From: Chthonomonas sp. UBA2017
GTDB lineage: Bacteria > Armatimonadota > Fimbriimonadia > Fimbriimonadales > Fimbriimonadaceae
Length of the DNA stretch: 64,000 bases
Reading direction: 5' to 3'
NCBI GenBank assembly: GCA_002335425.1
Contig: DDCB01000044.1
Location: 18,520 to 82,519, forward strand
Shown: positions 51,874 to 60,408 of the stretch, in pieces
How positions within the stretch are numbered: position 1 is the first letter of the stretch
Layout of the letters: each line of letters opens with the position of its first letter
The notes under the pieces: generated by a model
Databases searched by the model: none
The model's input: the letters and a program-made list of their open reading frames with translations, nothing else
Told to the model about the DNA's origin: nothing
Translations under genes and position numbers: made by a program

Positions 51874-52548
51874 ATGCAAGTTCAACCCTATTTTCCTGAA
51901 CAAGAAGTCATCGAAGGCAACGTTGCCGAAGCCGCGTATGACGTTCGAATCGCCTTTCTGCGAAAAGTTTGGCTCGGGTGGCTTGGACTTTGCTTTGCCG
52001 TCGGCGTCGGTGTGGTGAGCGTCCGATCTCCGTTTGGGGATGCCACCAATTTCTGGTTGATGTTGGTCTTGAGTTTGGCCCTTTCGGCGAGCCGGCGATT
52101 GTGGCGGGGCACCCGATGGGACACTTTGACGTCGGCGGTTTTGGGTGCCTTGTGGATCCCTTTGGCCGCATTCTGCATTGCGATTCTCAGGAGGCTCGAT
52201 TGGCCAGTTGAGATCTTGGCATGGGCTGCAGTCCTGCCCGCCCTGTACGGCCTCTTGTGCGGCCGAGACTACAGCTTTGTCGCTCAGTTTGTGATGAGTT
52301 TCAGTGCATTGCTCGTGGTGACCTTGACGCACTTTGGGCTCGGTCACTTTGATCTTCGAACCACCGTCTTGATCAGCTTCTGGGGTGGAGTGCTTCAGTT
52401 CTACTTGGTCTATAACTTGGCCGCTCTGCTCAATCGTCGTCGGACAGACGAGGTCCTGTCATCGGTCGTGGACTTCATGAGGGACTACCTGAACTTTTTA
52501 ACCTACAGCCTGCGGGTCATTCACCACTGGCGCAAGTTTCGATTTTGA
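51874..52548 (+). CDS. Multi-pass membrane protein, unknown function (possibly Bax inhibitor-1-like)
   Basis: 224 residues with five or six hydrophobic segments between ~30 and ~190. The N-terminus MQVQPYFPEQEVIEGNVAEAAYDVRIAFLRKVWLGWLG and length are reminiscent of BI-1/YccA proteins (cytoplasmic N-terminus, FLRKxY-type first helix), but the conserved C-terminal Asp pair of that family is not evident, so this is a weak suggestion. The end, LTYSLRVIHHWRKFRF, is basic and cytoplasmic. ATG at 51874 is preceded by AATAAAG, no clear Shine-Dalgarno sequence. It is followed by three short same-strand genes. Confidence 0.65.
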   Translation: MQVQPYFPEQEVIEGNVAEAAYDVRIAFLRKVWLGWLGLCFAVGVGVVSVRSPFGDATNFWLMLVLSLALSASRRLWRGTRWDTLTSAVLGALWIPLAAFCIAILRRLDWPVEILAWAAVLPALYGLLCGRDYSFVAQFVMSFSALLVVTLTHFGLGHFDLRTTVLISFWGGVLQFYLVYNLAALLNRRRTDEVLSSVVDFMRDYLNFLTYSLRVIHHWRKFRF

Positions 52549-52598
52549 TTGCTCTTTAGGGGGGGCTCCAGATTCTGCTGGGATTGCCGATCATTCCT

Positions 52599-52799
52599 AT
52601 GACCATGAGTGTCGGCCCAACGACTTCATCGACTTCTGCCACCGCCGCCGTTTTGTCGGCTCTGCAGAATGCCGCGCCGACCAAGCAGGCAGTCCAAGTC
52701 TCCTTGCTGAAAAAGGTCTTGGAGCAACAGCAGAGCGAAGCTCAAATGCTGATGAAGATGGCCGAAGGCAAAGGCCGCGTGATCGATATCCGCGTCTAG
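52599..52799 (+). CDS. YjfB-like small protein (putative motility protein family)
   Basis: 66 residues. Pattern: a Ser/Thr-rich start, then VLSALQNAAPTKQAVQVSLLKKVLEQQQSEAQMLMKM. This alternation (LLKKxLExQ) is typical of the YjfB/PF14070 family, annotated as putative motility proteins. Two possible ATGs (52599, 52605) and a TTG at 52584. Function unknown. Confidence 0.6.
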   Translation: MTMSVGPTTSSTSATAAVLSALQNAAPTKQAVQVSLLKKVLEQQQSEAQMLMKMAEGKGRVIDIRV

Positions 52800-52817
52800 G
52801 GTAACCTAGAGCCCTCT

Positions 52818-53141
52818 GTGGCCGATTCGAAAGTTCAGACCAAACGCCTCCCCAAGCCAGCAGCCTGGAAGAATTCGTACTTCTGGTTCGCTGGATTTTT
52901 GTTTGTCGTGGTTCTTTATGGCCTAGTTCGTGGGCCCGAAGCCGTTCGTGACCCCGGCCAAGTGGAAGAGCCTGGCTTGATTTGGATTTATCTCGGTGGG
53001 GCGGTCGTGCTTTTGATCAACGGAATTTTGAGTCATCGGGCGACGGTCCAACATTACGAGGAAGAGATGGCCGAACGGGGGACGGGGTCCGGCGTTCTCA
53101 AAGTCCTGGAAGAAGAAGAGAAGAAAGAGGTGAATGGCTAA
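52818..53141 (+). CDS. Small membrane protein with two transmembrane helices
   Basis: 107 residues, GTG start. Basic N-terminus (MADSKVQTKRLPKPAAWKN), helix at ~20-38 (YFWFAGFLFVVVLYGLV), short loop, helix at ~55-70 (LIWIYLGGAVVLLINGIL) and an acidic tail (EEEEKKEV). A hairpin membrane protein of unknown role. TAACCT lies 11 nt before the GTG. Confidence 0.6.
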   Translation: MADSKVQTKRLPKPAAWKNSYFWFAGFLFVVVLYGLVRGPEAVRDPGQVEEPGLIWIYLGGAVVLLINGILSHRATVQHYEEEMAERGTGSGVLKVLEEEEKKEVNG

Positions 53142-53143
53142 TC

Positions 53144-53347
53144 ATGGTCCAATGCATGTGTGGAAAACCGATGGAGAAGGTCCCTCGCTGGCTCGAAGGA
53201 GTTCAGGTGACCTTTGTTTGCAACAACTGCCCGAACCGGCAGATCAAGAACATCACTCAAGTCACTTTGGAGCCGACGGCAGTCCGGAGCGAAGGCGATG
53301 ACATCGCAGCGGTCGATGACTTAGGGGAAGACGAAGAAGAGCTTTAA
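53144..53347 (+). CDS. Small zinc-ribbon-like protein
   Basis: 67 residues from ATG 53144, 2 bp after the previous stop. N-terminal CMCGKPM and FVCNNCPNRQ give four Cys in a zinc-ribbon pattern (CxC...CxxC), then a tail rich in Asp/Glu ending GEDEEEL. It may be a transcription-associated or protein-binding adaptor. GAGGTGA lies 9-11 nt upstream. Last gene before a strong terminator. Confidence 0.65.
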   Translation: MVQCMCGKPMEKVPRWLEGVQVTFVCNNCPNRQIKNITQVTLEPTAVRSEGDDIAAVDDLGEDEEEL

Positions 53348-53368
53348 GTTTGTGCGATCTCAAATCCA

Positions 53369-53406
53369 GCAGGCCCGTGACCGAATCGGTCACGGGCCTG
53401 CTTTTT
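53369..53406 (+). terminator. Strong intrinsic terminator
   Basis: 15-bp perfect stem (53369-53383 with 53387-53401), 3-nt loop AAT and T5 at 53402-53406. It closes the small-gene cluster on the plus strand and may also stop the convergent S41 gene. Confidence 0.92.
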
Positions 53407-53424
53407 CGTGGGTATGACGGACGC

Positions 53425-54666
53425 TTAGCCGCCTGACTTGAGCTTTTCGATGGCTTTGTCTCGGGCCGGATCAGACTGGTCGTTGCGAACGGTTGTGACC
53501 TCGATGTCGGGCACGAGCGGGTTCTTTTCCAGGCGCACCCCCTTGGCGGTCACGAAGTCGCTCACCGGGAACTGGATCGCAAACCCTTCGGGAAGCGGTC
53601 GGAAGATCGACGCGAGCACGGCGCCCGCGGTCCGCGATCCGACCAGTGGTGCCGAAGCGCTCTCGCGCAGGGCGGCGGCGGCAATTTCGCTGGCGCTGCC
53701 CGACCCTCGGTTGATGAGAACGGCGATCTTGCCGCTGAATGGAGGGACCGTCGTTCGCGCTCGGGTCTTGACTTGGGCCGAGCTCCATTGGGCAATCGCG
53801 ATCGGGTCGTTCGGATCCTTCTTCGTCTCTTCGGCAAAGCGGGCGGCGGTGGTGCGGTTCACGAAGACGCCGTAAGGCGTTTGGTCAGGGAGCAACAAAC
53901 TCAGCAGGTGATTGAGGTTGTTGGTCGCGCCCCCGCCGTTGTTTCGCAGATCGAGGACCAAGTACTTGGCCTTGGCGGCTTCGGTCATCAGCGTCTCGAT
54001 GTTTTGCCGACCATATCCGGCGGCAAAGGTGAACACTCGCAGAACGGCGGTCTCTTCATCGACCCAAGTCAGGGTCTCTTTTCGGACCGTGGAATACTCC
54101 GTTCGTTCGAGCGTGACGGTTTTGGTTTCGCCGTTGGCCTTTTTGACTTCGACTTCGACTTTCGACCCTTTTTCGCCTTCGAGCTTGCTGGGATCGTCCG
54201 CCTTTTGACCGTTCACTTTGGTGATAACGTCGCCTGGCTGGAGTCCAGCGGCTTTGGCGGAGGCGTTTTCGTTCACCCCTCGGACTTCGAGCCCTTCGTC
54301 GCGCTTGGTCACCGAGGCCCCCGTTCCGATGGCGGTCGTTTGATTGCGGGAGGCCGCCGCGCGGGGCGTTTGAAGCCGGATGTGGCTCAGGCCGAATTCG
54401 CGAAGAGCTCGATTGATGGCTCCAGCGAAAGCGGCTGCGTCTTCGGCCTTTTCCAGCGCCTCTTGATGCTTGGCGATGAATTCAGGCCACTTTTTGAAGT
54501 CGACTCCGGGCACAAAGGCGCGGTTGACGACGACGTCTTCAACGCCCTTGAGGACGGCGTCCTTTTGCTCTTTGGTCAGAGGCTGGGCCCAACTGATGAA
54601 GGCGAGGCAAAGCAGGCTCAGCGCGCCCAGCAAGCGCGTCACCCGGGTGAACACATACGATGACAT
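53425..54666 (-). CDS. S41 family carboxyl-terminal processing peptidase-like protein with PDZ domain
   Basis: 413 residues from the ATG at 54666. Signal peptide (RLLGALSLLCLAFISWAQ), then a short helical domain with GLSHIRLQTP, a PDZ domain (GTGASVTKRDEGLEVRGV...GDVITKVNGQ) and the S41 peptidase fold: VLDLRNNGGG and the Ser nucleophile in NRGSGSASEIAAAAL. The Lys that usually completes the dyad (TxGKxxxQ) is replaced by RTAGAVLASIF, so the enzyme either uses another residue (as tricorn/IRBP-like members do) or is inactive. Operon with manC upstream, 38-bp gap. Confidence 0.85.
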   Translation of the reverse strand: MSSYVFTRVTRLLGALSLLCLAFISWAQPLTKEQKDAVLKGVEDVVVNRAFVPGVDFKKWPEFIAKHQEALEKAEDAAAFAGAINRALREFGLSHIRLQTPRAAASRNQTTAIGTGASVTKRDEGLEVRGVNENASAKAAGLQPGDVITKVNGQKADDPSKLEGEKGSKVEVEVKKANGETKTVTLERTEYSTVRKETLTWVDEETAVLRVFTFAAGYGRQNIETLMTEAAKAKYLVLDLRNNGGGATNNLNHLLSLLLPDQTPYGVFVNRTTAARFAEETKKDPNDPIAIAQWSSAQVKTRARTTVPPFSGKIAVLINRGSGSASEIAAAALRESASAPLVGSRTAGAVLASIFRPLPEGFAIQFPVSDFVTAKGVRLEKNPLVPDIEVTTVRNDQSDPARDKAIEKLKSGG

Positions 54667-54704
54667 ATCGGAATTACGTCCCCACCCTTCGGTTTGGTGC
54701 CCAA

Positions 54705-55793
54705 TCATGTCGATTGCGGACGACTTTTTGAGACGGCTTCGACCAGCTTGCGAATCTCTTGCGCCCGGTCGAGTGGGCAGATCAGCGTGCAATCTTCGGT
54801 CTGTACGACCGCGAGTCCCTCGACTCCGAGCAGGCAGAGGGTCGATTCAGACCGATCGTTCCAGACGACATTTTGCGAAGATTCGACAAGAATAGACTGT
54901 CCAACTTGCACATTTCCGGCTTCGTCAGTCCCGCGGGATCGAGGGAGCGCATCCCACGAGCCGAGGTCGTCCCAGTCAAAGTCGGCTTCAATCACGCCGA
55001 CCTGGGAGGCTTTCTCCATCAAGGCGTAGTCGATCGACACATTGCGAATCTGTTCAAAAATTTTCTCAGCGTGTAAGGGATCGCCCTCTTTAAGTGCGGC
55101 GGCGATGGTGGTGATCGCCTCAAAGAGGTCGAGCGCATGCCGTTGCAGGGCGCCCAGGAACCCTGAAAACGTCCAAAAGAACATCCCGCTGTTCCACAAG
55201 AATCGACGGGACGCGACGTAGGACTCAGCGCGGTCTCGGTCGGGCTTTTCGTGGAAGGATTGGACCCGGTGGCCGGTGAGCGGCCCAGCACACTCGTTGC
55301 TGATTTCGATATATCCGTAACCGGTCTCGGCCCGGTTGGGCCGAATGCCGATGGTCACCAAGAGTTGTTCTTGTTCTGCCCATTCGAGCGCTTTTTCGAC
55401 GGTGCGCACAAAACCCTCGGTCGGCGTGATGCGATGGTCGGCGGCGACCACCGCCCAGCTTGTGGACTCGGGATCGACCCCTTGGGATAAGAGCTGTGCG
55501 GCCGCCCAGACGAGGCAACCCGAGGTGTTGCGTTTGCTCGGTTCGGCAAAGAGGGTCACCGAAGGTCCGAGGAGCTCTCGGGTCGGTTCGACGAGCCAGG
55601 GGGTGGTCGCGACCACCACTCCGTCGTCGCCGCAAAGCGGCCGCAGACGGTCCACCGCCTCTTCCAGCATCGAGCGGTCGGGATCGCTCAGGTTCAAAAA
55701 CTGCTTGGGATGGAGTCGCCGAGACAAAGGCCAGAATCGCTCGCCCGAGCCCCCGGCCATGATGATCCCGATGCAGCGATTGGACCGACTCAT
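54705..55793 (-). CDS. manC: Mannose-1-phosphate guanylyltransferase
   Basis: 362 residues from ATG 55793. Nucleotidyltransferase signature IIMAGGSGERFWPLSRRLHPKQFLNL, with ADHRI, GIRPNRAETGYGYIE, FHEKPD and WNSGMFFW and FDWDDLGSWDAL; all standard for GDP-mannose pyrophosphorylase without the isomerase (PMI) domain. It makes GDP-mannose for surface glycans. TAGCTT lies 10 nt before the ATG. Long in-frame extension upstream is ignored. Confidence 0.94.
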   Translation of the reverse strand: MSRSNRCIGIIMAGGSGERFWPLSRRLHPKQFLNLSDPDRSMLEEAVDRLRPLCGDDGVVVATTPWLVEPTRELLGPSVTLFAEPSKRNTSGCLVWAAAQLLSQGVDPESTSWAVVAADHRITPTEGFVRTVEKALEWAEQEQLLVTIGIRPNRAETGYGYIEISNECAGPLTGHRVQSFHEKPDRDRAESYVASRRFLWNSGMFFWTFSGFLGALQRHALDLFEAITTIAAALKEGDPLHAEKIFEQIRNVSIDYALMEKASQVGVIEADFDWDDLGSWDALPRSRGTDEAGNVQVGQSILVESSQNVVWNDRSESTLCLLGVEGLAVVQTEDCTLICPLDRAQEIRKLVEAVSKSRPQST

Positions 55794-55830
55794 AGTGGTG
55801 CTCAAGCTACTCGATTTTGTCGAGGGAACG

Positions 55831-56250
55831 CTAGGGCCGGGCTGGACTCGCTGACGCATCGGGAGATCCGGCATGCCGTCGGTAAGTTCCCGATAAGAAT
55901 CCGGGTCCACTGAGCTTGATTCGTCCATCACCCAGCCATTCGATCTGATAGGTGGAGGCCCCCACGAGTCCGGAGGGGAGCATCTTGAGCACCGACTCAG
56001 GGACTTCGCGAAAGTTCGGCCGGCTTAAAGTGACCTGATCCGCTTGAATCTCCCAATTGGCATCCATCGTGGCGGCGAAGCCCATGACTTGAACTTGGCC
56101 CGTCAGACTGCGATCAGATCGGAACTCAACGATGGTTTCCAAAGGTGCCTTGGAATCCATCTTCCACGACCCGACAATGGAGCGCTTTTGACACCCCGTC
56201 GCGAGGATGCACGCCAAGCTCACCAGACCAAAAAGCACCTTGCCATTCAT
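55831..56250 (-). CDS. Small lipoprotein, unknown function
   Basis: 139 residues with a lipoprotein signal (LATGC, Cys20). The mature part, IVGSWKMDSK...VEFRSDRSLTGQVQV, resembles lipocalin-like/DUF-type beta-barrel domains that begin GxW, and ends in a Ser/Ala/Pro tail. TAGGTT lies 8 nt before the ATG. It lies 37 bp upstream of manC on the same strand and could be in its operon. Confidence 0.7.
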   Translation of the reverse strand: MNGKVLFGLVSLACILATGCQKRSIVGSWKMDSKAPLETIVEFRSDRSLTGQVQVMGFAATMDANWEIQADQVTLSRPNFREVPESVLKMLPSGLVGASTYQIEWLGDGRIKLSGPGFLSGTYRRHAGSPDASASPARP

Positions 56251-56312
56251 GCTGTTTTAACCTACGCCACTCTGAAAACGAACATTCCTCGATTCACCGG
56301 GCCAACCAGCCA

Positions 56313-56318
56313 TAATAT
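56313..56318 (+). promoter_or_regulatory. -10-like TAATAT, 7 nt before glyA
   Basis: TAATAT then CCCTTGT and the ATG at 56326. No Shine-Dalgarno sequence is visible, so translation may be leaderless or use a very short leader. Confidence 0.45.
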
Positions 56319-56325
56319 CCCTTGT

Positions 56326-57600
56326 ATGGCCACCCCAACCTCATTGCCGCCCCATCGTACCGCGACCTTGGCTGAATCCGATCCGGTTTTGGCCGAGCTG
56401 ATTCACGAAGAAGAGCAGCGCCAGGAGCACAACCTGGAGCTGATCGCGAGCGAAAACATTGCCAGCCTGGCCGTTCGACAGGCAATGATGAGCGTCTTGA
56501 CCGACAAGTATGCCGAGGGCTATCCGGGCAAGCGCTACTATGGCGGCTGCGAGGTCGTGGACAAGGTCGAATCTTTAGCGATTGAGAGGCTTTGTTCGCT
56601 GTATGGGGCCAAGTTTGCGAATGTTCAACCGCACAGCGGCGCACAAGCGAACATGGCGGTTTACTTCGCCTTTCTCAAGCCCGGCGACACGCTGATGGCG
56701 ATGAATCTGGCGCATGGCGGACACCTGACCCACGGCTCGCCCGTGAACTTCAGCGGTCACCTTTATCAGATCGCTCCGTATGGGGTTGATGCAGAAACCG
56801 AGCACATTGATTACGACGAGATGCACCGGATTGCGATCGAGTCCAAGCCCAAGCTGATTGTGAGCGGAGCGACGGCCTATTCCCGCAAGTTTGATTTCGC
56901 CAAGATTCGCGAGATTGCGAACGAAGTGGGCGCGATGCACATGTGCGACATGTCGCACTATTCGGGATTGATCGCCGCCGGCGAATATCCGAATCCTTTG
57001 CCACATTGTGATGTCGTCACGAGCACAACGCATAAGAGCATTCGCGGTCCTCGTGGAGGCATGATTCTTTGGAACAACGAAGAACTGAGCAAGCCGATCA
57101 ACCTCAGTCTCTTTCCGGGAATTCAAGGCGGACCGCTGATGCACGTCATTGCGGCGAAAGCAGTGGCCTTTCTGGAGGCTTCGCAACCAAGCTTTAAGGA
57201 TTATCAGGCTCAAATTCGGCGCAATGCCCACGCCCTTTCGGAGGCGCTGGTGCAAGAAGGTTTTCGAATTGTGAGCGGTGGAACAGATTCCCACTTGATG
57301 CTTGTAGACCTTCGTCCTTATGGCATTAACGGCAAGATCGCGCAGAATGTTTTGGATACGGTCAACATTACGACGAATAAGAATTCGATTCCGAACGATA
57401 CGGAAAAGCCATTCATCACTTCGGGCATTCGCTTAGGCACTCCAGCGGTCACCACGCGAGGGATGAAAGAAGCCGAGATGGGTCAGATTGCTCGTCTGAT
57501 TGCGCGCACTTTGCGCGAGCCAGAAAATCTGGATGCGCACAACCAAATTCGGCAAGATGTCATCGCATTAACCAAGCGATTTCCCGTTCACAGTCTCTAA
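56326..57600 (+). CDS. glyA: Serine hydroxymethyltransferase
   Basis: 424 residues. PLP enzyme interconverting serine and glycine with tetrahydrofolate. Conserved blocks: HNLELIASENI, YAEGYPGKRYYGGCEVVD, ANVQPHSGAQANMAVYFA, MCDMSHYSGLIAAGEYPNPLPHCDVVTSTTHKSIRGPRGG (in parts; PLP Lys in TTHKSIRG), FPGIQGGPLMH and SGIRLGTPAVTTRGM. ATG 56326 is the first start that gives the family N-terminus. It links with purine synthesis and ltaE through one-carbon and glycine metabolism. Confidence 0.97.
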   Translation: MATPTSLPPHRTATLAESDPVLAELIHEEEQRQEHNLELIASENIASLAVRQAMMSVLTDKYAEGYPGKRYYGGCEVVDKVESLAIERLCSLYGAKFANVQPHSGAQANMAVYFAFLKPGDTLMAMNLAHGGHLTHGSPVNFSGHLYQIAPYGVDAETEHIDYDEMHRIAIESKPKLIVSGATAYSRKFDFAKIREIANEVGAMHMCDMSHYSGLIAAGEYPNPLPHCDVVTSTTHKSIRGPRGGMILWNNEELSKPINLSLFPGIQGGPLMHVIAAKAVAFLEASQPSFKDYQAQIRRNAHALSEALVQEGFRIVSGGTDSHLMLVDLRPYGINGKIAQNVLDTVNITTNKNSIPNDTEKPFITSGIRLGTPAVTTRGMKEAEMGQIARLIARTLREPENLDAHNQIRQDVIALTKRFPVHSL

Positions 57601-57615
57601 GAGAGACGTCCGGTC

Positions 57616-58767
57616 TTAAAAGAACGCGAGACAATACACAGGGATTGGAGTGAGGAGCCGTTCGGCTTGGTTCAGGCCGACTGGGCGATGAACCTGTACG
57701 CTGCCCCAGCGAGCCAAGTCCATCAGGCTGGGCTCGCCAAAGAATGCCTGACTGAATGCTCGAATATCCAGCTCAAAATCGGGTTCGGAGCCGGGCTCGA
57801 CTTGCACCCCGTCGGGAGAAAAACAAACCCGAAAGACGCCGGAGTTTATCGGCATCTGTGGATCGTCGATCTTCACTTGAAACTCCCCGGCCTGATCCGT
57901 TCGAAGTAAACTCAGAGCCCGCCGCACATCCAAAACTCGCCCCATCGTCAGGCGCTGGCTCGTTAACGTCACGCCTTGATCCAAGAACTTTTGTCGAAAG
58001 GGCCCGTGGGAGGGTTCGTACCATTTGACTGGAGTTTTGTTAATCGCTAAGCCGCGTAAAACTTCCAAGAGGTTGCGATATCCACGCTCCGTTGACCAGA
58101 CAAATTCCCCGACCGATAACTCCTCCCAAAATCCGCCTTTAGAGCTCGCCCAAAAATAACCTTCGACCGGATCGCCAACAGCATAAAGAAGGGGTGGCTT
58201 CTCACCAAAGCGCTCAATCCACTGCTCTGGCGAGCGGTGAGGTGAACCGGCTATTTTGCGGATGAAAGCGTCATAGCAAGGTTGCAACAAGTGCGCATCT
58301 TCGGCGGTCAATCGTCGAACGGGAAGCTCGATAAGGCCAGGCGGAATGCGATGCTGTGGGGCCGCGATTTCAACTCGCTCGCCCACGTGTTCATAGCCCA
58401 AGCGACGATAAAAGCTCGGTCGAAACGGATAGAGCAGCGAAACTACGTCGCCTTGGGATTGCGAATGTTCGATCGCCAATTGCATTAGCCGAGTTCCCAA
58501 TCCTTGATGACGAAACTCCGCCTTCACGGCTACGGCGGCGATGCCTGAGCAGGGCAAATCCGCTTGTCCGCGAGTGACGACAAACTGAAGGCGATTGAAG
58601 GCCGCTGCCGCCACGCCATCCTGATAGCCAATCTGGAAATCTTCCCAATCTCCGTCGTGCAGTTTTTCGTCGGCGGGAATGGGTTGTCCGCCACGATAAA
58701 CATCCGACCAAATCTGACGCAGATCGGCATCCGTTTCTGACGAATAAGGACGTAACTCAAGCGGCAT
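57616..58767 (-). CDS. Eis-like GNAT N-acetyltransferase
   Basis: 383 residues with three-part Eis architecture: an N-terminal GNAT domain (GIAAVAVKAEFRHQGLGTRLMQLAIEHSQ in part; acetyl-CoA loop RHQGLGTRL), a second degenerate GNAT at ~150-270 and a sterol-carrier-type C-terminal domain (~280-383; SPDGVQVEPGSEPDFELDIRAF). LLYPFRPSFYRRLGYEHVG is the family FYxxxGY motif. C-terminal FF carboxylate is catalytic in Eis enzymes and is present here (LAFF). It would acetylate amines, such as aminoglycosides or polyamines; substrate unknown. Operon with the CBS gene (9-bp gap). Confidence 0.9.
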   Translation of the reverse strand: MPLELRPYSSETDADLRQIWSDVYRGGQPIPADEKLHDGDWEDFQIGYQDGVAAAAFNRLQFVVTRGQADLPCSGIAAVAVKAEFRHQGLGTRLMQLAIEHSQSQGDVVSLLYPFRPSFYRRLGYEHVGERVEIAAPQHRIPPGLIELPVRRLTAEDAHLLQPCYDAFIRKIAGSPHRSPEQWIERFGEKPPLLYAVGDPVEGYFWASSKGGFWEELSVGEFVWSTERGYRNLLEVLRGLAINKTPVKWYEPSHGPFRQKFLDQGVTLTSQRLTMGRVLDVRRALSLLRTDQAGEFQVKIDDPQMPINSGVFRVCFSPDGVQVEPGSEPDFELDIRAFSQAFFGEPSLMDLARWGSVQVHRPVGLNQAERLLTPIPVYCLAFF

Positions 58768-58776
58768 GGTCTTGAA

Positions 58777-59778
58777 TCAGACGCTGGGCCAATCAATGTA
58801 GTGGGGCTTTGGACCCGGATCAAAGCCGTATTCTCGCATCCAGTTATCGCATAAATGTTTGCTCATGTAGTTTCGACTCGAATCGGGCAAAATGACGACC
58901 ACCTTTTCGCCGGGCTGGGCATTCTTCGCAGTTCGATAAGCCGCCGCCATCGCCGTGCCACACGAGCCGCCGACCAGCAGGCCTTCGTCCCGAACCAAAC
59001 GCCGGGCGAAATCAAAGGACTCTTGGTCCGAGATCTTCTCGTAGCGATCGACCAAGGCGTTGTCTAAGACGTCTGGGAAGAAGTCGTAGCCGATTCCTTC
59101 GACTTGATACGGACCCTTTTCGCCACCACCCAAGATGGAGCCGATCGGGTCCGCGCCGACGATCTGCACATGCGGAGCGTCTTGTTTGAATCGCCGCGCG
59201 CATCCGGTGATGGTCCCACCGGTGCCGACGCCACAGACGAAGTAATTAAACTTCCCGCCCTGAGTCTGCTCAAGAATCTCTTCGGCCGTGCCAAAAAAGT
59301 GGGCGTCGGGATTGTTCGGGTTGCAGTATTGATCCAGAATCACCGCATTCGGGAGCTTCGCGGCAATCGCTTTGGCCACGCCAAAAAGGCTGTCTTCTTC
59401 GTCATGTCCAGCCTCTGTTCGCGTGCGAACGATTTGAGCGCCCAGGGCCTGCAGCATGACTTCCTTCTCTCGGCTCATCTTTTTCGGCATGACGATAATG
59501 CACTGATAGCCCTTCACCGCCGCCGCGAGCGCGATTCCGATGCCGGTGTTGCCGCTCGTGGGTTCAACTAAGATGTCACCGGGCTTGATTCGACCTTCTC
59601 GTTCGGCGGCTTCGAGCATGCGATGGCCGATCCGGTCCTTCACCGACCCACCGGGGTTCATGAATTCGCATTTCGCCCAGATTTCCGCTGGACATTCGGC
59701 AGAAAACCGGTTGAGCCTCACAATCGGAGTCTGACCGATGGCTTGGAGGATATTTTCGTAAACGGGCGCGTGCGACAT
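58777..59778 (-). CDS. Cystathionine beta-synthase / cysteine synthase core
   Basis: 333 residues, fold type II PLP enzyme. FMNPGGSVKDRIGHRM holds the PLP Lys; EPTSGNTGIGIALAAAVKG, GVGTGGTITGCARRFK and GGSCGTAMAAA follow. The C-terminal VVILPDSSRNYMSKHLCDNWM resembles eukaryotic-type cystathionine beta-synthase (DSxRNYMTKFL..W) more than CysK, while the CBS-pair regulatory domain is absent. So transsulfuration is likely, cysteine synthesis possible. TAGATT 9 nt before the ATG. Confidence 0.9.
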   Translation of the reverse strand: MSHAPVYENILQAIGQTPIVRLNRFSAECPAEIWAKCEFMNPGGSVKDRIGHRMLEAAEREGRIKPGDILVEPTSGNTGIGIALAAAVKGYQCIIVMPKKMSREKEVMLQALGAQIVRTRTEAGHDEEDSLFGVAKAIAAKLPNAVILDQYCNPNNPDAHFFGTAEEILEQTQGGKFNYFVCGVGTGGTITGCARRFKQDAPHVQIVGADPIGSILGGGEKGPYQVEGIGYDFFPDVLDNALVDRYEKISDQESFDFARRLVRDEGLLVGGSCGTAMAAAYRTAKNAQPGEKVVVILPDSSRNYMSKHLCDNWMREYGFDPGPKPHYIDWPSV

Positions 59779-59827
59779 CTTGTCTACAATCTACCCCGCA
59801 GGCGCCTTCGCATGGGCGACTGGCGAG

Positions 59828-60295
59828 CTAGAGTGGCAATTGTCCACCCGATTTGATCGTCGCCATGGAAAAACAACTCTGGATCTTGCCGATCCCTTTG
59901 ATCGTACTGAGCTTTTCTCGAATCAGTCGTTCATAGGCCGCCATGTCTTGAACTACAATTCGGAGCAAAAAGTCGAATTCGCCGCTGACGTGATGGCAGT
60001 CTAGAATCTCCGGAATGGAAACCACCGCCTGGCGGAAAGCGTCGATCGGTCGATCTTGGTGCATGCCCAAACTGACCAGGGCGAAGACTGTCAACGAGTA
60101 GCCGAGCTCCTTCTGGCTTAGCTCAACCCGGTAGCCTTCGATCACGCCTTCATCGGCCAGACCTCGCAGCCGCTGCAACACCGAAGGCGGCGACAGCCCC
60201 ACTCGCCGAGCCAGCTCCGCGTTACTCATTCGGCCATCCTTCTGAAGCAACTTCAGAAGGTGTATGTCGATCTCGTCCAAACGTTCCTTAGGCAT
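59828..60295 (-). CDS. Lrp/AsnC family transcriptional regulator
   Basis: 155 residues. N-terminal winged helix: LDEIDIHLLKLLQKDGRMSNAELARRVGLSPPSVLQRLRGL (in part), then an AsnC/RAM ligand domain (PEILDCHHVSGEFDFLLRIVV). Start ATG 60295 with AAGGA 4 nt upstream. It precedes the CBS/Eis pair on the same strand and may regulate sulfur amino acid genes; ligand unknown. TATAAT lies 41 nt upstream. Confidence 0.92.
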   Translation of the reverse strand: MPKERLDEIDIHLLKLLQKDGRMSNAELARRVGLSPPSVLQRLRGLADEGVIEGYRVELSQKELGYSLTVFALVSLGMHQDRPIDAFRQAVVSIPEILDCHHVSGEFDFLLRIVVQDMAAYERLIREKLSTIKGIGKIQSCFSMATIKSGGQLPL

Positions 60296-60336
60296 TTTCC
60301 TTTTCCGACCCCCTCAACTCCGCCGAATCAAAGGTC

Positions 60337-60342
60337 ATTATA
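60337..60342 (-). promoter_or_regulatory. -10 box TATAAT of the Lrp-type regulator
   Basis: Perfect TATAAT on the minus strand, 41 nt before the ATG of the Lrp gene. A -35 candidate 17 bp upstream is poor (TGAATG). Confidence 0.5.
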
Positions 60343-60408
60343 GCAGTCTAAAGAGAAAACATTCAGCCCAGGCCCAAAGTTCCGTATTCGTGGCAAACTG
60401 AAGCCATC

